The notes beneath the pieces were generated by a model. It was given only the letters and a program-made list of their open reading frames with translations, had not been told where the DNA came from and ran no database searches. Of a DNA stretch of 7,656 bases, positions 1-5,920 are shown piece after piece (positions within the stretch are counted from its first letter, which is position 1; each line of letters begins with the position of its first letter). The DNA lies in contig WRML01000092.1 of assembly GCA_009777165.1 (NCBI GenBank), positions 1-7,656 of the forward strand, read 5' to 3'. A program made the translations under genes and the position numbers. The stretch is from Kiritimatiellota bacterium. Its GTDB lineage: Bacteria > Verrucomicrobiota > Kiritimatiellia > RFP12 > UBA1067.

Positions 1-633
1 GATGGCGGTGTTGACCAGCGCGCAGTCCGCCCCCCTCTGGATGGCGGCGGCGGCGTGGGAGGGCATCCCGAGGCCCGCGTCAACGACGACCGGGACGCGG
101 GAATGCGCGATGATGATCTCGATCATGTCGCGCGTGCGCAGGCCGAGGTTCGTGCCGATGGGGGCCCCCAGGGGCATGACCGCCGCGACGCCCACCTCCT
201 CCAGCCGCTTGGCCAGCACGGGGTCGGCGTTGATGTAGGGCAGCACCGTGAAGCCTTCCTTGACGAGCGTCTCGGATGCCTTGAGCGTCTCGATGGGGTC
301 GGGGAGGAGATGGTGGAGGTTGGGGGTGAGCTCGAGCTTGACCCAGTCGAACCCCCCGGCGGCACGGGCGAGCCGCGCGATACGGACGGCTTCCTCGGCG
401 GTGCGCGCGCCGCTGGTGTTGGGGACGATGACGACGCGCTCGGGGTCGAGGCGCGAGATCAGGGGGTCCCCCTCGGGGGCCTTGTCGAGATCCATACGGC
501 GCAGGGCGACGGTGACGAGCCCGCAGCCCGCGGTCTCGATGGCCTGGCGCATGGTCTCGTGCGAACCGAACTTTCCCGTCCCGATAAACAGCCGCGACTG
601 AAACGCGCGGCCGGCGATGACAAGTGGTTTCAT
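1..633 (-). CDS. thiG: Thiazole synthase ThiG (3' end beyond window)
   Basis: ThiG builds the thiazole phosphate ring of thiamine in the cytoplasm from 1-deoxy-xylulose 5-phosphate, dehydroglycine and sulfur carried on ThiS thiocarboxylate. The 211 visible residues read through the (beta/alpha)8 barrel with family motifs in order: GTGKF at 18-22, PNTSGA at 71-76, WVKLEL at 97-102, LLPDPIETLKA at 109-119, MPLGAPIG at 153-160, VVVDAGLG at 182-189 and the phosphate-site region ALVNTAI at 205-211. Lys99 in KLE corresponds to the lysine that forms the Schiff base with the sugar phosphate. The family is usually about 255 residues, so roughly 45 are missing off the left edge. The ATG at 633 gives the usual N-terminus; no clear Shine-Dalgarno sequence precedes it. 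The gene lies 71 bp downstream of the beta-helix lipoprotein gene on the same strand, with no terminator visible between them. No thiS is seen upstream. The identification is firm. Confidence 0.95.
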   Translation of the reverse strand, partial: MKPLVIAGRAFQSRLFIGTGKFGSHETMRQAIETAGCGLVTVALRRMDLDKAPEGDPLISRLDPERVVIVPNTSGARTAEEAVRIARLARAAGGFDWVKLELTPNLHHLLPDPIETLKASETLVKEGFTVLPYINADPVLAKRLEEVGVAAVMPLGAPIGTNLGLRTRDMIEIIIAHSRVPVVVDAGLGMPSHAAAAIQRGADCALVNTAI

Positions 634-704
634 AAAAGCAAATTGAAATACGAATACGTGGTTTTCTGAATCGTGTAGCGGTTCCTCTTGGTGTCGGGCT
701 TCCC
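634..704. other. Short spacer between beta-helix gene and thiG
   Basis: I see no hairpin terminator and no convincing promoter in these 71 bp. The minus-strand sequence just before thiG is A/T-rich and lacks a purine-rich ribosome binding site. thiG could therefore be read through from the lipoprotein gene or use a weak promoter that I cannot identify. Confidence 0.4.
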
Positions 705-2801
705 CTATTTTTTCTGCACACCCGCCTGTGAGAAATCGAACGGCGTGAAGCCGATCTTCTTGTATGCCTCGTCGGACTTAAAGCGGAAGTCGCGCCTGGC
801 GGGATCCACGAAGAGGGGGTCGGTCACGAGGCCGTTGACGTCCCGGCCCATCTCCTGCCACTGTGCGAAGGTCTTGCCCTTGAACGTGGGGGCCCCCGTC
901 TCGCACCACCAGATGTTCTTCTCCCACACGTTCTTCACGTCCATCGTGCGGTAGCGGTCGAAGACCTCCGTAGGTTTATCCCAGTAGATGATGTTGCCCG
1001 TGAAGAACACGGACGTGTGCTCCTCGACGCGGGTCACCGCCATCTGGTCCGCCACGCTGAACGCGAAGATGTTGTTGCGCACGGTGTTCTCCTTGCCGTA
1101 GTGCTGGTGGAAGCCGCCGTCCTTGACGTTGTAGGACAGGTTGTTTTCGATGACCAGCCCCTCGGAACCCTCGTCGGGGTAGATGCCCCATCCGCCGTAG
1201 GTGTACGACCACACGTTGCGGAACACGTTGTTTGCCACGCGCGTCCCGGTCTGCGTGCCGAGGGAGTAGAAGCCGCCCATGTCGCCCAGCGCCCCCTGCC
1301 CGAGGTTCTCGACCAGATTCCACGAAATCTCGTTGCGGAAGCTCTTGCCCCGGTATCCCCACTCCCAGCCGATGGAGATGGCCGTGTAGTAGTGGTCGGC
1401 GATGTAGTTGTGCGTGACGGTGTTGTCCGTCCCCTCGCCGATCCAGATGGCCGTGCTGCTCGCGTGGAAACGCCCGCCCTTGACGATCGTGCAGTCCTGG
1501 ATCACGTTGAACGTGCTGGGCTTCCGGTTCGGGAAATCGCTCAGGCGGATACTCCCCGCGCCCGTGTCCTCGAACGTGCAGCGGTCAATGGAATTGCTGT
1601 GGCTGTCGCTGCGGATCCACAGGCCGTACTCGCCCGTGTTCTTGACCGTGCAGCGGAAAAACGTGCAGCCGTTGATGTCGTCTGCGAGGATGAGCGCCTC
1701 CGTGTTCCCTGCGGCCTGACACGGTTCGAACTGCGTGGGTCCGGGCGCGACAAGCTCATCGCCCATCACGCGGCGCAGGTCGCCGTTGTTCATCTCGCGC
1801 ACACGGCGCGGCGTGTCGGACACGCTGAACTGCACATCCCAGAACTTAATACCCTTGCACCCCTTCATCACCAGCAGTTGCACCACACCGTTGCGCGGCG
1901 CCTCGACGGTCGCGGTCTTCATGTCCTCCCCCGGTCGCGGACGGTAATAGACCTTACCCTCGTCCTTCGCCAGAAACCACTCGCCCGGGTCGGTGAACGC
2001 CGAGCGCACGTTTTCAATATAATAGAGCGAGCTCGTGCGCCACGGGTTCCAGTGCTTCCAGATGCCACCGACTACGCCGATGGTGCGCGTGTCCGCATCG
2101 TAGTCCTGAATGATGCGCCGCGTGGTGTCCCAGTTGTGATGCACCACGAGCGCGGCGTACTTCAGTTCCTCCTTCGGCACCTTCGCCAGCGCGTCCAGAT
2201 CCCCCTCACGCGCCGTGAGGTACTGGTCAACACGGACGGCATTGTTCTCGTTGGTCGTCAGCACCTGCCGGATTTCCGCAGGGTTGAGGAAGTCCTTGCG
2301 CACCTCCCCGAACGTCCAATCCGTCTGCGTCTTCGGAATCCGCGCACGGACGGCGCGGCTGCCGTTCACGAACAGCTGCTCGAAATAGACCGTCCCCTCC
2401 TTCAACCCCGGCACATCCGCGACCCATGCGCCATTGCCCGCGTCCTTCCAGTTTTGAATCAGGAATCCGCCCGTGACGACCGTGTTGACCTGCCCGGAAT
2501 AGGTCGTCGAGGTATCCGCCTCCGTCAACTCAAACGGCGCGGTACGCTCATGCCGCCCCGCCATCAGGACGACAGACGCAAGCCGCTCATCCCCCGCCTG
2601 ACGTGCGGCGCGGACCGCGTCACGCGCCCGCTCCAACGTGGCGAACGGCGCTTTGTAAGTGCCCGCGTTCGCGTCATCACCCTTCGGGGAAACATAGAAC
2701 CCAAACACGTACTTCTCATCCCATTGCCGAGGGGTACACCCCGCCAACATCAGCAGACCCACTGCCGCGCCGACTGCGCTCATCATCGTCTTATGATTCA
2801 T
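705..2801 (-). CDS. Lipoprotein with right-handed parallel beta-helix, probable polysaccharide-active enzyme
   Basis: A 698-residue protein. Residues 1-22 are a lipoprotein signal: a basic start, a hydrophobic core and the lipobox LAGC with lipidated Cys22, so it is likely anchored in a membrane facing the periplasm or the surface. Residues 35-65 (FYVSPKGDDANAGT, then PFATLERARDAVR) are the usual opening of secreted beta-helix carbohydrate enzymes. WFLAKDEGKVYYRPRPGED at 275-293 is a second hallmark. From about 310 to 605 there are helix rungs with asparagine turns (ANNVF 523-527, ENNLSYN 552-558, RNNIFAF 575-581) and a conserved GGFHQHYGKENT at 562-573. The tail NGLVTDPLFVDPARRDF (656-671) is typical of the group. 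It resembles GH141-type or related beta-helix glycosidases, but I cannot assign the substrate or catalytic residues. The ATG at 2801 is preferred over a TTG at 2804 because a GGAGG sits 7 bp before the ATG. It is transcribed divergently from the membrane Fe-S gene. Confidence 0.85.
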   Translation of the reverse strand: MNHKTMMSAVGAAVGLLMLAGCTPRQWDEKYVFGFYVSPKGDDANAGTYKAPFATLERARDAVRAARQAGDERLASVVLMAGRHERTAPFELTEADTSTTYSGQVNTVVTGGFLIQNWKDAGNGAWVADVPGLKEGTVYFEQLFVNGSRAVRARIPKTQTDWTFGEVRKDFLNPAEIRQVLTTNENNAVRVDQYLTAREGDLDALAKVPKEELKYAALVVHHNWDTTRRIIQDYDADTRTIGVVGGIWKHWNPWRTSSLYYIENVRSAFTDPGEWFLAKDEGKVYYRPRPGEDMKTATVEAPRNGVVQLLVMKGCKGIKFWDVQFSVSDTPRRVREMNNGDLRRVMGDELVAPGPTQFEPCQAAGNTEALILADDINGCTFFRCTVKNTGEYGLWIRSDSHSNSIDRCTFEDTGAGSIRLSDFPNRKPSTFNVIQDCTIVKGGRFHASSTAIWIGEGTDNTVTHNYIADHYYTAISIGWEWGYRGKSFRNEISWNLVENLGQGALGDMGGFYSLGTQTGTRVANNVFRNVWSYTYGGWGIYPDEGSEGLVIENNLSYNVKDGGFHQHYGKENTVRNNIFAFSVADQMAVTRVEEHTSVFFTGNIIYWDKPTEVFDRYRTMDVKNVWEKNIWWCETGAPTFKGKTFAQWQEMGRDVNGLVTDPLFVDPARRDFRFKSDEAYKKIGFTPFDFSQAGVQKK

Positions 2802-2804
2802 CAA

Positions 2805-2813
2805 TCTTCCTCC
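2805..2813 (-). promoter_or_regulatory. Ribosome binding site of the beta-helix lipoprotein gene
   Basis: On the minus strand this reads GGAGGAAGA. The GGAGG core lies 7 nt before the ATG at 2801 and only 4 nt before the in-frame TTG at 2804, which decides the start in favour of ATG. Confidence 0.7.
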
Positions 2814-2828
2814 AGAAAATGAAATAAG

Positions 2829-2858
2829 GTTATACGCAACTCACCCAAAGCACAACAA
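2829..2858 (-). promoter_or_regulatory. Candidate sigma-70 type promoter for the beta-helix lipoprotein gene
   Basis: On the minus strand, TATAAC (2834-2829) resembles a -10 box. Upstream lies either TTGTTG (2858-2853, 18-bp spacer) or TTGTGC (2855-2850, 15-bp spacer) as the -35. The -10 lies about 28 bp before the ATG, which allows a short leader. This is inference from box similarity only. Confidence 0.35.
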
Positions 2859-2906
2859 AAATCATTCGTTTTTTTTGGGATTTTTTTGCGCGTGAATTTT
2901 GCGGTT

Positions 2907-2942
2907 CTCTGGCGTACGGCGGCGAGCCGCTGCACGCCAGAG
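2907..2942. repeat. Palindromic element 1 (9-bp outer stem with inner hairpin)
   Basis: CTCTGGCGT at 2907-2915 pairs perfectly with ACGCCAGAG at 2934-2942. The 18-nt interior contains its own GC hairpin (GCGG and CCGC arms around 2919-2930). No T-run follows the stem on the plus strand and it lies far from any gene end, so a terminator is unlikely. A dispersed palindromic repeat is more likely. Confidence 0.6.
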
Positions 2943-2964
2943 GTTGCGTCTTCTCGACACAGGC

Positions 2965-2983
2965 GCGAGGGCTTTCAGCCTTT
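2965..2983 (+). repeat. Copy 1 of a 19-bp direct repeat
   Basis: GCGAGGGCTTTCAGCCTTT matches positions 3317-3335 at 18 of 19 bases. Within a few hundred bases this is far beyond chance. The second copy lies inside the signal-peptide region of the membrane Fe-S protein. Confidence 0.6.
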
Positions 2984-3025
2984 GGTGGGAAGCGGACACG
3001 AGATTTCTTAACATGCTCTAATTGG

Positions 3026-3043
3026 GCGGGTTGGAAAACCCGC
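3026..3043. repeat. Palindromic element 2 (7-bp stem, GGAA loop)
   Basis: GCGGGTT (3026-3032), loop GGAA, AACCCGC (3037-3043) form a perfect hairpin. The core pattern GGGCGG, TT, loop, AA, CCG is shared with the left hairpin of the cloverleaf element at 3256-3311, which suggests one repeat family. No T-run follows. Confidence 0.6.
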
Positions 3044-3150
3044 ACGCCTGTCAAACGCACACACGATTTTTTAATAATCCAACATTGACTCCCCGCCAGC
3101 GTTCCACCATAATGATATGCGTTTTGTGCAAAAATCATGTTGGTTTTTGA

Positions 3151-3179
3151 TTGACGCAAAACACGGTGGAAACTGTTAG
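3151..3179 (+). promoter_or_regulatory. Candidate promoter for the membrane 4Fe-4S protein
   Basis: TTGACG at 3151-3156 matches the -35 consensus at five of six bases. Seventeen bases later, TGTTAG at 3174-3179 is a weak -10. Transcription would then begin near 3186, leaving a leader of about 100 nt that contains the left half of the cloverleaf palindrome. This also argues against the TTG at 3185 as the start codon. The -10 is poor, so the call is tentative. Confidence 0.35.
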
Positions 3180-3255
3180 AAGTATTGGAAACATTGAAGA
3201 GTCAAGCGTTTTTACGGTGTTCAACTGTTGCATTTTGCAAGGCGTTCAGACCGCT

Positions 3256-3311
3256 GGTAGGGCGGTTTCTCCGAAACCGTCGAATGGTGCGTTCGGAGAA
3301 CGCGCCCTACC
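3256..3311. repeat. Cloverleaf-like palindromic element 3
   Basis: GGTAGGGCG (3256-3264) pairs perfectly with CGCCCTACC (3303-3311). Between them are two further perfect hairpins that share boundary bases with the outer stem: GGTTTC-TCC-GAAACC (3264-3278) and GCGTTC-GGA-GAACGC (3289-3303). The two loops (TCC and GGA) are complementary, and TTCTCCGAA and TTCGGAGAA are exact reverse complements, so the arms can also pair with each other. The element straddles the predicted start codon at 3284. Such ordered nested symmetry suggests a dispersed palindromic repeat (REP-like or non-autonomous) or a structured leader RNA. Confidence 0.7.
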
Positions 3312-4552
3312 GTATTGCGAGGGTTTTCAGCCTTTTCCTTCTCGCCGCCTTCACGGCCTCTGGGGAATCGCGTTTCCCGCAACCGCAATTTGAATCTGGC
3401 TACACCACGCCGCCTGCCTACAACCCGCCGTTTGTCGCGCTGGTCGCCGAGTGGCTGGATGCGGCGTTGCTGGCGCTGGCGCTGGGCATCTCCGTGTGGC
3501 TGGTCCATCGCGTACGTTCGCGCCGATGGATTTTCGTGTTCGCGGTGATCTGCCTCGTGTGGTTCGGGTTTGTCCGCAAAGGATGTTTCTGCCCGATCGG
3601 CGCGATTCAGAACGTGGCGGTTGCGGCGTGGGAGGGTGGGGGGCTGGCATGGTCGGCCGCTGCGTTTTTTGCGTTGCCGCTGATTGTCGCAGTGTTCTTT
3701 GGGCGCGTGTTCTGCGCGTCGGTCTGTCCGCTTGGAATCGTACAAGAGATTTTCATCATCCGCCCCCAGCGGATGCCGCGCATGATTGACGCGGTGTTAC
3801 GCCTCATCCCATTGGGGGTACTTTCGTTCGGGCTGGTATACACACTGAACGGCGCAGGGTACCTGATTTGTCGTACCGACCCGTTTGTCGGTTTTTTCCG
3901 CAGGAGCGCACCGTTTTCATTACTGCTGGTGGGGATGTCGGTCTTGTTGCTGGGCATGGTCGTGGCGCGACCCTATTGCCGCTATTTCTGTCCGTATGGC
4001 GTGTTGCTGGAGTGGTGTTCGCGGCTGGCGTGGAAGCCTGTGCGGATCACGCCGAAGGAATGTGTCAACTGCCGTTTGTGTGTGGGGGTTTGCCCGGTGG
4101 ATGCGATTGAGATTCCGCGCGAGGCATTGGGTGAGACCGCGCGGGCGCAGCAGTTCCGGCGGTTCACGGCGATCTTGCTCACGGTGCCGTTGCTGATTGC
4201 GGGGTGCGCAGGGACAGGCTGGCTGACAGGCGCGTTTGTCGCAAAGGCGCATCCGCTGGTGCAGACAGAGGAAGCCTTGCTCATCGCCACACCTGAGACG
4301 GAAGACCTCTATCCGCAGATTGAGGCGTTCAAGAAAAGCGGTGTGCCGCAAGAGGCGCTCGAGGAAGAGGTGCTGGCGGTCATCGGCCGTTTCCGTGTCG
4401 GCAATGCGGCGGCCGGGGCGTTTATCGGGCTTGTCGTTGCCCTTCGTCTCCTTGGGCTTTCTCGCCTCCGCACACGTTCCGAACACGAGGCGAACCGCTT
4501 CCGTTGTATCGCCTGTGGGCGATGCTATCCCGCATGCCCGAAAAACGGTTGA
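3284..4552 (+). CDS. Polytopic membrane 4Fe-4S protein, NapH/NosR-like
   Basis: A 422-residue inner-membrane electron-transfer protein. A signal-like or first hydrophobic segment lies at about 12-27. Further membrane spans lie near 51-75, 82-97, 122-140, 170-190, 210-228, 293-316 and 374-393. Three family motifs follow in order: CFCPIG (101-106), FCASVCPLG (143-151) and YCRYFCPYG (231-239). A ferredoxin cluster site follows at Cys260, 263, 266 and 270 with the Pro after it. A second such site (Cys408, 411, 414, 418) ends four residues before the stop. In related proteins (NapH, NosR, YccM types) such domains move electrons between quinol, flavin or ferredoxin and a partner. The specific partner here is unknown. 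ATG 3284 is chosen because no later in-frame start precedes the conserved FPQPQFESGY; TTG codons at 3185 and 3194 are alternatives. No good ribosome binding site is seen, and the start lies inside palindromic element 3. The gene is convergent with vorB, 31 bp away. Confidence 0.85.
   Translation: MVRSENAPYRIARVFSLFLLAAFTASGESRFPQPQFESGYTTPPAYNPPFVALVAEWLDAALLALALGISVWLVHRVRSRRWIFVFAVICLVWFGFVRKGCFCPIGAIQNVAVAAWEGGGLAWSAAAFFALPLIVAVFFGRVFCASVCPLGIVQEIFIIRPQRMPRMIDAVLRLIPLGVLSFGLVYTLNGAGYLICRTDPFVGFFRRSAPFSLLLVGMSVLLLGMVVARPYCRYFCPYGVLLEWCSRLAWKPVRITPKECVNCRLCVGVCPVDAIEIPREALGETARAQQFRRFTAILLTVPLLIAGCAGTGWLTGAFVAKAHPLVQTEEALLIATPETEDLYPQIEAFKKSGVPQEALEEEVLAVIGRFRVGNAAAGAFIGLVVALRLLGLSRLRTRSEHEANRFRCIACGRCYPACPKNG
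3317..3335 (+). repeat. Copy 2 of a 19-bp direct repeat, inside coding sequence
   Basis: GCGAGGGTTTTCAGCCTTT differs from the copy at 2965-2983 at one base. Here it encodes part of the hydrophobic N-terminal segment (about ARVFSLF) of the membrane Fe-S protein, directly after palindromic element 3. Confidence 0.6.
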
Positions 4553-4583
4553 GTCGCACGGGGTTGAACGCGGTCGGAGGGTG
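4553..4583. other. Convergent gene junction without a visible terminator
   Basis: Only 31 bp separate the stop of the membrane Fe-S gene from the stop of vorB. I see no stem followed by a T-run on either strand. Termination may be Rho-dependent or the transcripts may overlap. Confidence 0.4.
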
Positions 4584-5687
4584 TTATCGCATCGTCTCGC
4601 GTGAGGAGAATGCGAGCGTGTTGTCCGCAGGGCCCACAGCGTGGCACAGATTCACCGCGTCCACAACCTCATCCACGGTCACGACGATTCCGCCCATGTG
4701 GCTGACGATCTCCACGGGCTGGTACCGATGCCCCTCCCGCGCGAGGCGGAGCATAACATCATCACGGAACTGCCCGTTGCTGTGCTCCACGACAATCGCC
4801 CGGCGCCCCTCCAGCGTCTTGCACAGGGCCCCCTCCGGGAACGGGTTGAGCGTGATGGGACGGAATACCCCGGCCTTGACCCCCCTCCCCCGTAACGTCT
4901 CCGCCGCAGACCGCGCGATACGGCTCGAGATACCGTAGCCCAGCAGGACGACATCCGCGTCGTCACACAGGTACGCCTCGTGTGCGGCATCTCCCCTCAT
5001 GGAGGCGTATTTCTCCTGAAGGTGCTGGTTGTAGCGTTCCTGCTCATGCGCGTTGAGGAAGATGGACTTCACCAGGTTACCGCGCGTCGCGGGGGTCCCC
5101 CGGACGGCCCACGCCTCCGTGTCCGGACGCGGCGACATCCCGCCGGGGAGGGTCAGCACTTCCATCATCTGCCCCAGCAGGCCGTCCGCCAGCAGGATGG
5201 CGGGGGTGCGGTACTTAAAGGAAAGTTCGAACGCGCGGATGGTCAGGTCGCACATCTCCTGCACACTCGCGGGGGCCAGCACGAGGCTCTGGTAGTTGCC
5301 GTGTCCCCCCCCCTTGACCGCCTGGTTGTAGTCCCCCTGCTCGGGGTAGACGTTGCCGAGGCCCGGCCCCGCGCGCATGATGTTGGCGATGACCCCCGGC
5401 AGCTCTGCCCCGGCCATGTAGGAGATGCCCTCCTGCATGAGGCTCATGCCCGGACCCGACGTTGCGCTCATCGCCAAACGCCCTGCGGCTGCCGCGCCGA
5501 ACATCATGTTCACGGACCCCGTCTCGCACTCCGCCTGGACGTAGTCGCGTCCGAGGGCGGGGAACCATTCCGCCGCCGCGTGGGCGATCTCGCTCGCGGG
5601 CGTGATGGGATACCCGAAATACACGTCCGCGCCGGCGTACAACGCGCCGATGACCACCGCCTCATTCCCCTTGATAAACTTCGTCAT
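4584..5687 (-). CDS. vorB: 2-oxoacid:ferredoxin oxidoreductase alpha subunit (VorB/KorA type)
   Basis: A 367-residue cytoplasmic subunit of a thiamine-diphosphate enzyme that converts a 2-oxoacid (branched-chain or 2-oxoglutarate) and CoA to acyl-CoA and CO2, reducing ferredoxin. The N-terminal pyrimidine-binding domain shows KGNEAV (6-11), GYPITPASEI (25-34), QAECETGSVN (51-60), SATSGPGMSLMQEG (74-87), GGPGLG-like AGPGLGN (106-112) and VKGGGHGNYQ (124-133). The C-terminal domain II carries VVLLGYG (246-252), the FRPITLNPFPE stretch (275-285) and VVEHSNGQFRDD (299-310). This pattern is closest to proteins named VorB, but KorA is equally possible because sequence alone does not fix the substrate. 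The ATG at 5687 follows the ferredoxin stop by 2 bp; a longer frame upstream only repeats the ferredoxin gene. The length is normal for the family. The TPP-binding beta and the gamma subunit are not encoded next to it, which is unusual. Confidence 0.92.
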   Translation of the reverse strand: MTKFIKGNEAVVIGALYAGADVYFGYPITPASEIAHAAAEWFPALGRDYVQAECETGSVNMMFGAAAAGRLAMSATSGPGMSLMQEGISYMAGAELPGVIANIMRAGPGLGNVYPEQGDYNQAVKGGGHGNYQSLVLAPASVQEMCDLTIRAFELSFKYRTPAILLADGLLGQMMEVLTLPGGMSPRPDTEAWAVRGTPATRGNLVKSIFLNAHEQERYNQHLQEKYASMRGDAAHEAYLCDDADVVLLGYGISSRIARSAAETLRGRGVKAGVFRPITLNPFPEGALCKTLEGRRAIVVEHSNGQFRDDVMLRLAREGHRYQPVEIVSHMGGIVVTVDEVVDAVNLCHAVGPADNTLAFSSRETMR

Positions 5688-5689
5688 GG

Positions 5690-5920
5690 TTACGGTTTCT
5701 CGATTTCGATCGCATACGGTTCCGGGCAGGTGTAGAAACAGATCGCGCATCCCGTGCATCCCATCCCGGCATACTCGACTGGACGCACCCCCCGGCTGTT
5801 AAGCCGCTCCGTTAGGCGCAGGCATTTCCTGGGGCACGCCGCGACACACCGGCCGCAACTCTTGCACTCGTCCGCGGTGATCACCGGGCGCGGCATCTTG
5901 ACCTCGTCGTGCATCGTCAT
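5690..5920 (-). CDS. 2[4Fe-4S] ferredoxin-like subunit of the 2-oxoacid oxidoreductase
   Basis: A 76-residue protein with two perfect ferredoxin cluster motifs: Cys19, 22, 25 and 29 (CKSCGRCVAACP) and Cys55, 58, 61 and 65 (CTGCAICFYTCP). It corresponds to the small Fe-S (delta, VorC/KorD-like) subunit that commonly precedes the alpha subunit and relays electrons from the TPP site to free ferredoxin. Its stop is 2 bp before the vorB ATG, so the two are very likely co-translated. The start at 5920 overlaps the upstream porin stop as TAATG, which favours translational coupling. The alternative ATG at 5896 gives 68 residues, has a GAGGT five bases upstream and aligns well with short homologues (Cys at position 11). 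I cannot decide between them. The function is firm; the start is not. Confidence 0.88.
   Translation of the reverse strand: MTMHDEVKMPRPVITADECKSCGRCVAACPRKCLRLTERLNSRGVRPVEYAGMGCTGCAICFYTCPEPYAIEIEKP

Larger units (their letters stand above)
2802..3283. other. Divergent intergenic region rich in palindromic repeats
   Basis: About 480 bp separate the two divergent genes. They hold a promoter candidate on each strand, a T-rich block (runs of 8 and 7 T at 2869-2876 and 2881-2887), three palindromes (2907-2942, 3026-3043, and 3256-3311, which crosses into the next gene) and one copy of a 19-bp direct repeat. A 109-codon minus-strand reading frame across 2830-3159 has repeat-like, low-quality composition and is not called as a gene. 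Confidence 0.6.

Noticed and set aside
80..721. 213-codon minus-strand frame overlapping thiG
   Set aside because: Wrong frame: it is extremely Arg/Pro/His rich, while the neighbouring frame gives an almost textbook ThiG.
1017..2822. 601-codon open reading frame on the plus strand, antisense to the beta-helix gene
   Set aside because: It is a mirror of the real gene in GC-rich DNA: rich in Arg, His, Val and Asp, with no recognisable domain. The minus-strand protein has a lipobox, a ribosome binding site and family motifs.
2830..3159. 109-codon minus-strand frame in the intergenic region
   Set aside because: It runs through two palindromic repeats and the direct repeat, shows no domain or consistent composition, and overlaps the predicted promoter of the lipoprotein gene.
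2907..3311. CRISPR array considered because of repeated palindromic units
   Set aside because: The units differ in sequence and size and are not evenly spaced by similar-length spacers, and no cas-like gene is present.
4584..5759. 391-residue version of VorB starting at 5759
   Set aside because: The first 24 residues are an out-of-frame reading of the ferredoxin gene. The family N-terminus (KGNEAV) begins just after the ATG at 5687.
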